Positions 44,023-52,834 of a stretch of 64,000 bases of DNA are shown piece after piece (position 1 is the first letter of the stretch; each line of letters starts with the position of its first letter). Location: NCBI RefSeq assembly GCF_011752005.1, contig NZ_JAAIJZ010000001.1:558001-622000 (forward strand), written 5' to 3'. Source of the DNA: Canibacter zhoujuaniae (GTDB taxonomy: Bacteria > Actinomycetota > Actinomycetes > Actinomycetales > Microbacteriaceae). Below the pieces are notes generated by a model. The model was not told the origin of the DNA. It worked only from the letters and a program-made list of their open reading frames with translations, and made no database searches. The translations under genes were made by a program, and so were the position numbers.

Positions 44023-45186
44023 TTACTTCAGGAAATCTGGGATGTCTAGATCGTCATCGTCTGCATCAAACGCAGGATCTGATATTTGCTGCTCCAAAGG
44101 CGCAGGGTGGGCAGCAAAATCTGGCACACCGCCGGTAGCGTTAGCGCCTGGGGCAACAACCGGGCCGGTTTCATTCACAGCTTCTGCCGCCACTGCTGGG
44201 GCTGCAGCACGCTGCACAGCCGGCCGCGGCGCGCTACGCTTTGCCGCCTGGTCGTCAAAGCCGGCAGCAATTACAGTGATGCGCACATCATCGCCAAGGG
44301 ACTCATCAACAATGGTACCGATGATGATGTTAGCTTCTTCGTGCACAACCGCCTGCACAAGCGAAGACGCTTCGGTAATTTCGCTCAAGCTCAGGTTTGA
44401 GGAGCCCTGGATCGAGAAGAGCACACCGTGCGCTCCCTCAATTGCGGTTTCCAAGAGAGGCGAGTTAATCGCGTGCTCAGCAGCTTTGATCGCGCGATCT
44501 GCGCCGCGCGCAACACCAATACCCATAAGCGCGGTTCCAGCGCCCTGCATAACCGACTTCACGTCTGCAAAGTCGAGGTTAATAACACCAGGGGTTGTGA
44601 TCAGGTCGGTGATGCCCTGCACACCGGCCAACAGCACCTGGTCTGCCTCAGCAAACGCATCGAGCATGCTAATTCCAGGCTCTGAAATATCGAGCAGGCG
44701 ATCGTTTGGCACAACGATCAGAGTGTCAACCTCTTCACGTAAGCGGTGAATACCCAGATCAGCCTGTGCGCTGCGGCGCTTCCCCTCAAACGAGAATGGA
44801 CGGGTTACAACACCGATTGTTAGCGCCCCGATTGACTTAGCAACCTTTGCGACAACTGGCGCAGCACCGGTGCCTGTGCCACCACCCTCACCGGCGGTGA
44901 TAAACACCATATCCGCGCCAGAAACCGCCGCTTCAATCTCTTCAATATGATCTTCAGCTGCCTGACGCCCAACTTCTGGGTCTGCTCCTGCACCGAGACC
45001 GCGGGTCTTTTCGCGGCCGATATCGAGTTTAACGTCTGCTTCGCTTGAATCAAGCGCCTGCTGATCGGTGTTAATCGCAATAAACTCGACGCCACGCAGG
45101 TTACGAGCGATCATCCTGTCAACGGCATTTACGCCGCCGCCACCGACACCTACAACCTTGATCACCGCCGGTGAAATGCTGTGCAT
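44023..45186 (-). CDS. ftsZ: Cell division GTPase FtsZ
   Basis: A 387-residue tubulin homologue that forms the Z-ring. It has VVGVGGGGVNAVDRM, the tubulin signature GGGTGTGAAPV, NLDFADVKSVM (T7 loop), and a C-terminal conserved tail DDDDLDIPDFLK for binding SepF and FtsW. I place the start at the ATG at 45186 (MHSISPAVIKV), since the family begins there and a possible promoter and hairpin lie directly upstream; a frame to 45279 would read through both. Confidence 0.95.
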   Translation of the reverse strand: MHSISPAVIKVVGVGGGGVNAVDRMIARNLRGVEFIAINTDQQALDSSEADVKLDIGREKTRGLGAGADPEVGRQAAEDHIEEIEAAVSGADMVFITAGEGGGTGTGAAPVVAKVAKSIGALTIGVVTRPFSFEGKRRSAQADLGIHRLREEVDTLIVVPNDRLLDISEPGISMLDAFAEADQVLLAGVQGITDLITTPGVINLDFADVKSVMQGAGTALMGIGVARGADRAIKAAEHAINSPLLETAIEGAHGVLFSIQGSSNLSLSEITEASSLVQAVVHEEANIIIGTIVDESLGDDVRITVIAAGFDDQAAKRSAPRPAVQRAAAPAVAAEAVNETGPVVAPGANATGGVPDFAAHPAPLEQQISDPAFDADDDDLDIPDFLK

Positions 45187-45211
45187 AACTTCCGCGCCCT
45201 TCGCTACAACC

Positions 45212-45234
45212 TTAAGGTTCAGGTTGAACCTTAA
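45212..45234. promoter_or_regulatory. Inverted repeat at the predicted ftsZ transcript start
   Basis: The perfect 9-bp arms TTAAGGTTC (45212-45220) and GAACCTTAA (45226-45234) are separated by 5 bases. The element lies directly downstream of the predicted -10 and about 25 bases before the ftsZ start codon. It could be an operator, or a hairpin at the 5' end of the mRNA. Confidence 0.5.
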
Positions 45235-45263
45235 ACTATATACTGAGTAGTTCTTTAAGTAAA
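45235..45263 (-). promoter_or_regulatory. Possible ftsZ promoter
   Basis: On the minus strand, TTTACT (45263-45258) and TATAGT (45240-45235) are separated by 17 bp, matching the sigma-A-type pattern well (4 of 6 and a good TANNNT). It sits in the 141-bp gap between ftsQ and ftsZ, where actinobacteria usually have ftsZ promoters. Confidence 0.55.
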
Positions 45264-45327
45264 AACTATTTGCAGACACACTTAGGTCGGCGCAGACACA
45301 CCGAGACGCGTGACAAAACTATCTAAA

Positions 45328-46506
45328 TTATCCAAAAACAGGAGATTCAGTAGAGCTCACATCAATAACTGAAATGCTGCGGTCAGCAAGCGCGCCACGC
45401 ATCCGTGCATAAATCACTGATTTTAAGGCGGTATCTTCGGCGCTGCCCCACCGCAGAGTGAGCCCATCGCGCATCCTGAACACCACATCTTGTGAAGTGG
45501 TCGCGCTCACCTCAGCAATCTCTGCCCGCAACTCCGGAGCAATATCGCGCAACACTTCAGCGGCGGCAAAAAACCCTTTCGAGCCGGGCACAGCGGCCTG
45601 TTCTTTTGCAACGGGCACCGTTGGTGGATCCGCATTCTCAAACAGCGTCACCCCGGCAGCGTCAACATAGGTGAAGTTTCCCGCACTCTCCAGCGCCAGC
45701 ACCGCCTGTCGCTCCTGAATTCTGACAACCAGGGTGTGCGGGGGCACAGTCTCGTATGTGTATCGCTGCACCAGCCCAAAAGGCTCTAGCGCCGCAGCAA
45801 CATCCTCACTGCTCACAAGCGCAATAGGTTTGCCCTGCAGCGGCCGCAGTGCCTCTTCAAGCGCACTCGATTCAATGGCACTGTTGCCGGTAATTTCAAA
45901 TTCTTGCACTGACATTAACGGCGTATACACACCAACCGCAACAGTTCCCGCAACCAGAAAAACTGCGCCACCAACTATCGCAGCGCGCAGCAACTGCTTG
46001 CGCCTGCCCGCGACTATGCGTAAATTGCTTAGCAGACGGCGCTTCTTAAGCTTCCGCCGCACCGTTTTCAATTCCTGTTTTGCGGATCGCACATTCTCTG
46101 GCCCGCGTAAGCGCTCTTTACCGCCGTTCCATAGAGCCGTAAACTGTTCGCGCAGCTTAGCGGAGGCAGCTGCTACCCCACCCCGCTCGCTGTCATCGCC
46201 TGCTACGCTCTCTTTTTCAGTCGGATCAAGGTGATCGGCATCCCACACTGAAGCTTCACGCTGCTGGTGGTGAGCGCGCTCGACAGCCAATAGCAGCGCT
46301 TCATCCCGCTTTTTAGGGCGTCGAAAAAGACGCACCTCATCAGAATCGGTCTCTGCCGGCGAGATGATTAATGTTTCTGATTCAGAATCAGGCACTGGGT
46401 TTGCGTGCGATTCTGTCTCGTTTTCTTTAGGTGTTTGGGCAGCTTTCCTCTCCCCCAACGCTGAATCTTGGCGCTGTGGGCGATCAAAACCGCTTGGTCG
46501 CTTCAC
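45328..46506 (-). CDS. ftsQ: Cell division protein FtsQ
   Basis: A 392-residue protein with a long, charged cytoplasmic N-terminus (about 175 residues), a single membrane helix, the POTRA domain (VQEFEITGNSAIESSALEEAL) and the FtsQ-type beta domain. It joins the divisome through FtsL/FtsB-type proteins. The GTG start at 46506 lacks a strong ribosome site. The long N-terminus is common in actinobacteria but lengthy here. Confidence 0.9.
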   Translation of the reverse strand: MKRPSGFDRPQRQDSALGERKAAQTPKENETESHANPVPDSESETLIISPAETDSDEVRLFRRPKKRDEALLLAVERAHHQQREASVWDADHLDPTEKESVAGDDSERGGVAAASAKLREQFTALWNGGKERLRGPENVRSAKQELKTVRRKLKKRRLLSNLRIVAGRRKQLLRAAIVGGAVFLVAGTVAVGVYTPLMSVQEFEITGNSAIESSALEEALRPLQGKPIALVSSEDVAAALEPFGLVQRYTYETVPPHTLVVRIQERQAVLALESAGNFTYVDAAGVTLFENADPPTVPVAKEQAAVPGSKGFFAAAEVLRDIAPELRAEIAEVSATTSQDVVFRMRDGLTLRWGSAEDTALKSVIYARMRGALADRSISVIDVSSTESPVFG

Positions 46507-46526
46507 CTAATCAGTTTACTTTCCGC

Positions 46527-47957
46527 TTAAAAGCCCGGCGCTAACCTCGTGTCTGCAGCGGGGTTTGCAGCAATCAATTCTTCGACAAGCTGCGGAATTA
46601 TTTGATAGACCGATCCGCAGCTCATTGTGACGAAGAGATCTCCAGGCTTAGCTATTTCAGCGACGTGCGCAGCAGCATCAGCCCAGTTATCGATATAACG
46701 CACTCTGTCCTGATTATTAAAATCATTCGACACAAGCGCGCCGGTTACTCCTGGCACCGGGTCTTCGCGTGCGCCGTCAACTGGGAGCACGATTGTGTAA
46801 TCAGCGCCGTTCTCTAACACCTCGGCAAACTCTTTATGGAAGTGTTGTGTGCGAGAGAAAAGGTGTGGCTGATGCACAGCAATCAACCGGCCCGGCTGCG
46901 CGACAGGTCGCGCAGCGGCAAGCAGAGCCGCAACCTCCGTGGGGTGGTGTGCATAGTCGTCATAAATACGCACACCACCAATCTCCGCGTGAAATTCAAA
47001 GCGCCGCTTGGTGCCCGCAAAGTTTGCAACCGCTGCCGCAGCCTCTCGCAGGATATAGCCGAGGTGTAAAAGAGTGGCGACAGCACCGGCAGCGTTAACC
47101 GCATTGTGCGCACCAAAGACCTGCAGCTGAGTGCGAACACTCTCGCCGTTCGCGGTAACAGTAAAAGCAACCGGACCGGTCACATCAATCTCGGAGACTC
47201 GCACATCGGCAGTTTCTGCGAGCCCAAAGGTCACAACCCTGGTTGCCTCCGGCAGAGCTGCCAGCACCTCCTGCGTGCCGGGATCGTCACTTGAGGCAAT
47301 GACAACCTCAGAAGCGGCACGCGCAAAATCAACAAAGGCCTGCATGAAGTTTTCGCGCGACCCGTAAAAATCAAGGTGCTCGGGATCAACGTTGGTAATC
47401 ACCGCAATCGCAGTGTCATAAAGCAGGAATGAGCGATCCGACTCATCCGCTTCAATGATGAAGGTGTCATCAACTCCGTCACGCGCGCTCACACGCAAGC
47501 TTTCAATAACTCCGCCGTTCACAAATGACGGATCGGCACCAACCCCAAGAAGACCGGTAACAACCATGCCGGTCGAGGTTGTTTTACCGTGCGCCCCAGC
47601 AACAGCCACCAGCCGACGGTTACGGGTGAGCCACGCAAGCGCCTGTGAGCGGTGCAGCACGGGAATGTTGTTTTGCAAGGCGTACTGGTATTCCGGATTA
47701 TCCTGCCACAGCGCTCCCGTAACAACCAGCGTATCGGCGCCCGCAACGTGCTCAGCAGCATGCCCTATGTGCACGGTTACCCCAAGCTCCTTAAGAGCTT
47801 TTGTGGCCGCGTTTTCGCTACGATCTGAGCCGGTCACGAAAACCCCACGGGCGTGCAACATGCGCGCGATACCGTGCATCCCGGAGCCGCCAATTCCAAC
47901 AAAATGGACGCGACCGAGATCGTCTGGGATCTCTAGGTCAAGATCGGGGTAAATCAT
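46527..47957 (-). CDS. murC: UDP-N-acetylmuramate-L-alanine ligase
   Basis: MurC, 476 residues, adds L-Ala to UDP-MurNAc. It has the Rossmann-like VHFVGIGGSGMHGIARM, P-loop AGAHGKTTSTGMV, EADESDRSF, TNVDPEHLDFYG and DDYAHHPTEVAAL. All catalytic motifs are intact, in contrast to the murE-like gene in the same cluster. Confidence 0.96.
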   Translation of the reverse strand: MIYPDLDLEIPDDLGRVHFVGIGGSGMHGIARMLHARGVFVTGSDRSENAATKALKELGVTVHIGHAAEHVAGADTLVVTGALWQDNPEYQYALQNNIPVLHRSQALAWLTRNRRLVAVAGAHGKTTSTGMVVTGLLGVGADPSFVNGGVIESLRVSARDGVDDTFIIEADESDRSFLLYDTAIAVITNVDPEHLDFYGSRENFMQAFVDFARAASEVVIASSDDPGTQEVLAALPEATRVVTFGLAETADVRVSEIDVTGPVAFTVTANGESVRTQLQVFGAHNAVNAAGAVATLLHLGYILREAAAAVANFAGTKRRFEFHAEIGGVRIYDDYAHHPTEVAALLAAARPVAQPGRLIAVHQPHLFSRTQHFHKEFAEVLENGADYTIVLPVDGAREDPVPGVTGALVSNDFNNQDRVRYIDNWADAAAHVAEIAKPGDLFVTMSCGSVYQIIPQLVEELIAANPAADTRLAPGF

Positions 47958-47989
47958 GCTAGCTAGCGTACCGCGGACTGCCGTAAGAG

Positions 47990-49072
47990 TTACTGATTAC
48001 GCGCCGCTAGCGCTTCGCTAACCAAGGCAAACAGTTGCTCTGCGCCATCAAGCACCCCGACCGTTTTCGCCGCTTGCGACATTGCCTCAAGACTCTCACT
48101 ATCGTGCAACAGCGGGATCAAAGTGTGCCGCACAAATTCGGTTGTGAGATCCTGATCCTCAACCATCAGCGCTCCCCCGGCCTGCACAACCACCTGACAG
48201 TTCAGCGCTTGCTCACCGTTACCGTGCCGATAGGGCGCAAAAATTGCAGGAATACCAAGGCCGGCTATTTCGCTAACTGTGGTGGAGCCGGCACGTGACA
48301 CAATCAGGTGTGCAGCGCTGAAGGCAAGATCCATACGATCGCAGTAGGACAGCACCTGATAGCCGGGCACATTCGGATCTTTGAGCTCAGTCAGCCCTCC
48401 CCAAATATGTAAAACCTGGGCTCCGCTATCGATAATCTCCTGCGCATTTTGTGAAACACCCTCATTTATGCCCTTCGCGCCAAGCGAACCACCGGTCACA
48501 AGCAGCGTTGGCTTCTCTGCATCGAGGCCAAAGTGCGCGCACGCTTCTTTTCGTAAGGCTCTGCGGTCGAGCGCCTCAATCTCACGGCGCAACGGCATTC
48601 CGGTCACGCGGGCGTTTTTAAGCGGTGTGTTCGCAAAAGTCACAGCAACAAAATCGGTGTATCGAGCCCCCAATTTATTTGCTAGACCGGGCTTTGCGTT
48701 TGCTTCGTGAATAACAATCGGCACACCCTCCTTGCGTGCGGCGCTGTAAGCGGGAGAGGCTGCATATCCACCAAACCCGACAACAACATCAACACCGCGG
48801 TGCCGGATCAACTGGCGCACCTGCTGCACGGCCGAACGATATTTCGCAGGGAACTTCAGCGCAGCTGCGTTCGGGCGGCGCGGAAACGGGAGACGCGGAA
48901 TCACCACCAACTCAAATCCGCGCTCCGGCACAAGACGCGACTCAAGCCCTTCGAGAGTTCCCAAAGCAATAATTTCAGCGTGCGGATCGCGCTCTCGAAT
49001 AACTTCGGCAAGCGCAAGCAGCGGATTTACGTGGCCTGCGGTGCCTCCGCCGGCTAACAGATAAACGGTCAT
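47990..49072 (-). CDS. murG: Lipid II synthase MurG
   Basis: About 360 residues, a GT-B glycosyltransferase that transfers GlcNAc from UDP-GlcNAc to lipid I at the inner face of the membrane. The motif LAGGGTAGHVNPLLAL, the VTGGSLGAKGIN loop and RAGSTTVSEIAGLGIPAI are typical. The ATG at 49072 is preferred to a GTG at 49090, since the family begins with this LAGGGTAGH strand. Confidence 0.95.
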   Translation of the reverse strand: MTVYLLAGGGTAGHVNPLLALAEVIRERDPHAEIIALGTLEGLESRLVPERGFELVVIPRLPFPRRPNAAALKFPAKYRSAVQQVRQLIRHRGVDVVVGFGGYAASPAYSAARKEGVPIVIHEANAKPGLANKLGARYTDFVAVTFANTPLKNARVTGMPLRREIEALDRRALRKEACAHFGLDAEKPTLLVTGGSLGAKGINEGVSQNAQEIIDSGAQVLHIWGGLTELKDPNVPGYQVLSYCDRMDLAFSAAHLIVSRAGSTTVSEIAGLGIPAIFAPYRHGNGEQALNCQVVVQAGGALMVEDQDLTTEFVRHTLIPLLHDSESLEAMSQAAKTVGVLDGAEQLFALVSEALAARNQ

Positions 49073-49090
49073 TGTTTTCTTTCTTCCCAC

Positions 49091-50278
49091 CTACGCTTCA
49101 AATTTGCTTAAGCTATCACCGCTGTTTTGCTTATTTGCATCGCGTAACACAGCAATCACAATTCCCATAGCCGATAGACACGAGATAAGCGCGGTGCCAC
49201 CCATCGAAATCAGCGGCAGCGGCACACCGAGCACCGGCATCAGACGCAAAACAACAGCAATATTCACCAACGCCTGACCGATGATCCACACCATAATGCC
49301 GCCCACAAGCGATTTTCCGAAAACTGTCGGGGCGATCCGAATCACACGCACCAGCAAGACAGACAGCACAATGTACGCGAGAATCACGGACACAGTGCCA
49401 ATTAGTCCGAGCTCTTCACCGATGATTGAAAAAATATAGTCGTTTTCTGCCGCTGGCAGCCACTGCCATTTAGCTTTTGAGTTGCCCAATCCTGCTCCAA
49501 CCAGCCCGCCGCTGGCCAGTGCCCACACGCCGTGCAGTGGTTGCCAGTCGAGCCCAACATAATCATCACCACCGCCACTAAGGCTCATGATGCGCCGCAG
49601 TCGGTTCGGGCTGGTAATCACAAAAAAGAATGCAAAAGCTGCAAGAATACCGCCGAACGAGAGGATGGTTTTCCACCGTGTGCCGCCAAAAAATAGCGCA
49701 CCACCAAAGGCCAATCCCATAACACTTGCTGTGCCGAGATCGTGACCTAGGATCACCGGGCCGATCGCGACACCCGCTAAAGCCAAATAGCGAATAATCT
49801 CTGCCCCCACGGCCAGCCGTTTCTTAAAGTGGATAGCCGCGAAGGAGGCAACCATGAGCAGCATCGCAATTTTCATAAATTCCGATGGTTGCAGAGAGAA
49901 GCCGCCAATTCTTAGCCAATTTCGGTTGCCCCAAACCTCAACGCCCAGGGGTGTAAACACCAACAGTTGCACACCAAAGGCACCCAGAAATAGGAAGGGC
50001 GCAAACCGCTCATAATAGCGCAGCGGAATCCGTGCAGCAGCGATCATTAACAGCACACCGGCAATAGCGAATCCAAGGTGCCTAAAACCATCACCCCAGG
50101 GGCTGCGGTTCGCCTCGAATGAGGTGATCGACGATGCGGAAGCAACCATCAGGGTGCCGAATCCGACCAGCCCACAGACAACAACCCACAGCCAGTACTC
50201 AATACTGTTAGCGCGTGGTTTACGCACCCAGCTCACCACGCCGCGGAGGTTGTTTTCGAGCCCGCCCGTCTCAGCCAT
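49091..50278 (-). CDS. ftsW: FtsW peptidoglycan glycosyltransferase
   Basis: A 395-residue SEDS-family protein with about ten membrane helices. Motifs include the loop near RIGGFSLQPSEFMKIA with the essential region, GHDLGTASVM and the C-terminal LMPVLGVPLPLISMGGTALIS. It polymerises glycan strands at the septum together with FtsI. It lies between murD and murG, as usual. Confidence 0.95.
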   Translation of the reverse strand: MAETGGLENNLRGVVSWVRKPRANSIEYWLWVVVCGLVGFGTLMVASASSITSFEANRSPWGDGFRHLGFAIAGVLLMIAAARIPLRYYERFAPFLFLGAFGVQLLVFTPLGVEVWGNRNWLRIGGFSLQPSEFMKIAMLLMVASFAAIHFKKRLAVGAEIIRYLALAGVAIGPVILGHDLGTASVMGLAFGGALFFGGTRWKTILSFGGILAAFAFFFVITSPNRLRRIMSLSGGGDDYVGLDWQPLHGVWALASGGLVGAGLGNSKAKWQWLPAAENDYIFSIIGEELGLIGTVSVILAYIVLSVLLVRVIRIAPTVFGKSLVGGIMVWIIGQALVNIAVVLRLMPVLGVPLPLISMGGTALISCLSAMGIVIAVLRDANKQNSGDSLSKFEA

Positions 50279-50280
50279 AG

Positions 50281-51753
50281 CTAACCTGCAACAATCTCTC
50301 GCACCGCGGCGACGAACTGCTCACCCCGGTCTGCGTAACTGGCAAACTGATCCATGGAGGCAGCAGCAGGCGCCAGCAGCACCGTATCACCTGCCTTCGC
50401 AAGCTGCTGCGCTTTTGCGACAGCTTCCAACATCACCGGCAGGCCTGCACGCGCGGCTATCGGATAAACAGCAACATCGGGTGCCATCTGAGCAAAGGCT
50501 TCTGTGACCGCTGTCTGCTCTGCCCCAATTACAATCGCAGCGCGCAGACGATTCGCATTTTTGGCAATAAGCTCAGAAATATCGACGCCCTTCAAAAGGC
50601 CACCGACGATCCACACAATGCTCTCGCTTGTGGCAAGACTGGCTCTCGCTGCGTGCGCATTTGTTGCTTTTGAATCGTTCACCCAACGCACATCATCAGC
50701 GACCGCCACTAACTCGCAGCGGTGCCTGTCTGGTGTAAAGCCTAAAATTGCTTCACGTATGGCAGCCGGGTCGATATCGAGAGAGCGCACCAGCGCGGTC
50801 GCAGCTAAAATATTCTCGATCGTGTGCGGCTGCAAAAGCCCCCGCTCCTGCAGTTCAGTCAGTGTCACAATTTCAAGCGCTGAGGTTTTGCGTTCCTGGT
50901 GGTAGCCGCGATCCGCAAGCAAGCCCTCAACAACGCCGAAGCCGGAGACCGGGGGCACATCTAGGCCGAAGCTAACCGCCCGCGCCCCCTCGCGCACATC
51001 CGCGTTTTCCACCATGCGCAAAGTATTATCGTCTGCGCGGTTGTAGATGCACGCTGCTTTGGTGCGCTCAAACACATTTGCCTTATCGGCAATGTATTGT
51101 TCAAAGCTGCCGTGCCAGTCAATATGATCCGCAGCAATATTTAGGCAAACGCTGGCGTGTGGCTCTATGTCGCGCACCCGAGCGAGCTGAAAACTGGAGA
51201 GCTCTACAACCAACACGTCAAAGCCCGCAGGGTCCCGCACCGCATCCAGCACCGGAACACCGATGTTACCGACCGGGGCAACACGCTTTCCCGCAGCTAG
51301 CAGCATGTGCGCAGCGAGCTGGGTGGTGGTGGTTTTCCCGTTGGTTCCGGTGACGCACAACCATTCAGCCGCGTGCACTTTGTCGCGCACCCGCCACGCA
51401 AGATCAATATCGCCCCACACCGCAACATCGTTTTCTACGGCCCAGGCGTCGAAGGGGTTTCCCGGGTAGAAACCTGGTGAGATAACCATCAGATGCGGAT
51501 CAAACTCAATCAGTGAACGCAGCATCGCCTCTTCATCGCCGGCAAAAAAATCTGCGCCAATCACCTCTAATAAGCGCTCACGGTCGGGGTCGTTAGAACC
51601 GGCAATTACCCGCACTTCAGAGCCGAGTTCTGCGAGTGTATCAGCGACTGAAAACCCAGTGACGCCGAGCCCGAGCACGGCCACCCGCAAACCTCTCCAA
51701 TCTGCATACCAGCTGTTGAGACCGGCTAACCGGTCAGCGCTTAGATTAGCCAC
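50281..51753 (-). CDS. murD: UDP-N-acetylmuramoylalanine-D-glutamate ligase
   Basis: MurD, 490 residues, adds D-Glu to UDP-MurNAc-Ala. It has VAVLGLGVTGFSVAD, P-loop VTGTNGKTTTTQL, VVELSSFQLARV, NIAADHIDWHG with the metal ligand, and WVNDSKATNAHAARASL. All motifs are intact. The GTG start at 51753 overlaps the mraY end. Confidence 0.95.
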   Translation of the reverse strand: MANLSADRLAGLNSWYADWRGLRVAVLGLGVTGFSVADTLAELGSEVRVIAGSNDPDRERLLEVIGADFFAGDEEAMLRSLIEFDPHLMVISPGFYPGNPFDAWAVENDVAVWGDIDLAWRVRDKVHAAEWLCVTGTNGKTTTTQLAAHMLLAAGKRVAPVGNIGVPVLDAVRDPAGFDVLVVELSSFQLARVRDIEPHASVCLNIAADHIDWHGSFEQYIADKANVFERTKAACIYNRADDNTLRMVENADVREGARAVSFGLDVPPVSGFGVVEGLLADRGYHQERKTSALEIVTLTELQERGLLQPHTIENILAATALVRSLDIDPAAIREAILGFTPDRHRCELVAVADDVRWVNDSKATNAHAARASLATSESIVWIVGGLLKGVDISELIAKNANRLRAAIVIGAEQTAVTEAFAQMAPDVAVYPIAARAGLPVMLEAVAKAQQLAKAGDTVLLAPAAASMDQFASYADRGEQFVAAVREIVAG

Positions 51754-52834
51754 TTAGCACCACCCATTCAGCGTAGAAGAGCGCAACACCGACCAGCACC
51801 AGCGCGCCAGCGATAATCCAAAAGCGCACAACAATTGTCACTTCCTTCCAGCCCTTCAGTTCGAAGTGGTGATGGATCGGGCTCATTAGGAAGATGCGCT
51901 TACCGCCGGTTGCTTTAAAGTAGAGTCGCTGCAAAATCACAGATCCCGCTTCCATCAGGAAGAGCCCCCCGAGCACGATCAGCAGCAGTTCAGTGCGGGT
52001 GAGGATCGCAAATCCCGCTACCGCGCCACCGATTGCCATCGAACCGGTGTCACCCATGTAGAGCAACGCTGGTGAGGTGTTCCACCACAGGAATCCAACC
52101 AACGCGCCGGCGAAGGCTGCGGCAACCACAGCTAAGTCGAGCGGGTCACGCACCTGGTAGCAGCCAGTCACTTCTGGCTTATAGACACAGCTTTGGGAGA
52201 ACTGCCAAAAGCTAATAATGAGGTATGCAAAGAAAACCAAAATTGAGGTGCCTGCCGCCAAGCCGTCAAGACCATCTGTCAGATTCACTGCGTTGGAGGT
52301 CGCTGTTGTAATAAGCAGGATCCAGAGCACAAACAGGATCACGCCGACAACTGTGCCCATCACAAAAAAATCGATTGACGTATCACGAAACAGTGATATC
52401 GCTGTAGACGCCGGTGTAACGCCGGCATCATTCGGGAAGTTAATTGCAACAAGAGCAAAAACGCCCCCAACCAGAACCTGGCCGATAATCTTAGCCCAGC
52501 CGCCAAGGCCCAATGACTGCTCTTTTTTAACCTTCAGGTAGTCATCAATAAAACCGACAAGACCGCACCCGAGAGAGAGCCAGAAGATGAGCAGGGCTGA
52601 CAGAGTCGGGGTCTCCCCCGCAATTAGTTTTGCCACAAAGTAGGCAAAAACTGCGGCGGTCACAAACCAGAGGCCCCCCATTGTCGGAGTGCCGCGCTTT
52701 GAGTGGTGACTTTCCGGCCCGTCTTCACGAATGAACTGCCCCCAGCTCAATCTCGTCAGCACTCGCACAAACAGTGGTGTGAAAAACAGCGACAGAGCCA
52801 GCGCGATAATGCCAGCAAGCACTACGGCGATCAA
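51746..52834 (-). CDS. mraY: Phospho-MurNAc-pentapeptide transferase MraY
   Basis: A 362-residue integral membrane enzyme that makes lipid I from UDP-MurNAc-pentapeptide and undecaprenyl phosphate. Motifs include the cytoplasmic GPESHHSKRGTPTMGGL, FIDDYLKVKKEQSLGL with catalytic aspartates, NAVNLTDGLDGLAAGT, LLYMGDTGSMAIGG and HHHFELKGWKE. TTG start at 52834 with AAGGAGG seven bases upstream, overlapping the murF stop. Confidence 0.96.
   Translation of the reverse strand: MIAVVLAGIIALALSLFFTPLFVRVLTRLSWGQFIREDGPESHHSKRGTPTMGGLWFVTAAVFAYFVAKLIAGETPTLSALLIFWLSLGCGLVGFIDDYLKVKKEQSLGLGGWAKIIGQVLVGGVFALVAINFPNDAGVTPASTAISLFRDTSIDFFVMGTVVGVILFVLWILLITTATSNAVNLTDGLDGLAAGTSILVFFAYLIISFWQFSQSCVYKPEVTGCYQVRDPLDLAVVAAAFAGALVGFLWWNTSPALLYMGDTGSMAIGGAVAGFAILTRTELLLIVLGGLFLMEAGSVILQRLYFKATGGKRIFLMSPIHHHFELKGWKEVTIVVRFWIIAGALVLVGVALFYAEWVVLSG

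Noticed and set aside
45187..45279. Upstream extension of ftsZ by 31 codons
   Set aside because: It would run through a good promoter and an inverted repeat, and FtsZ proteins do not have this N-terminus.
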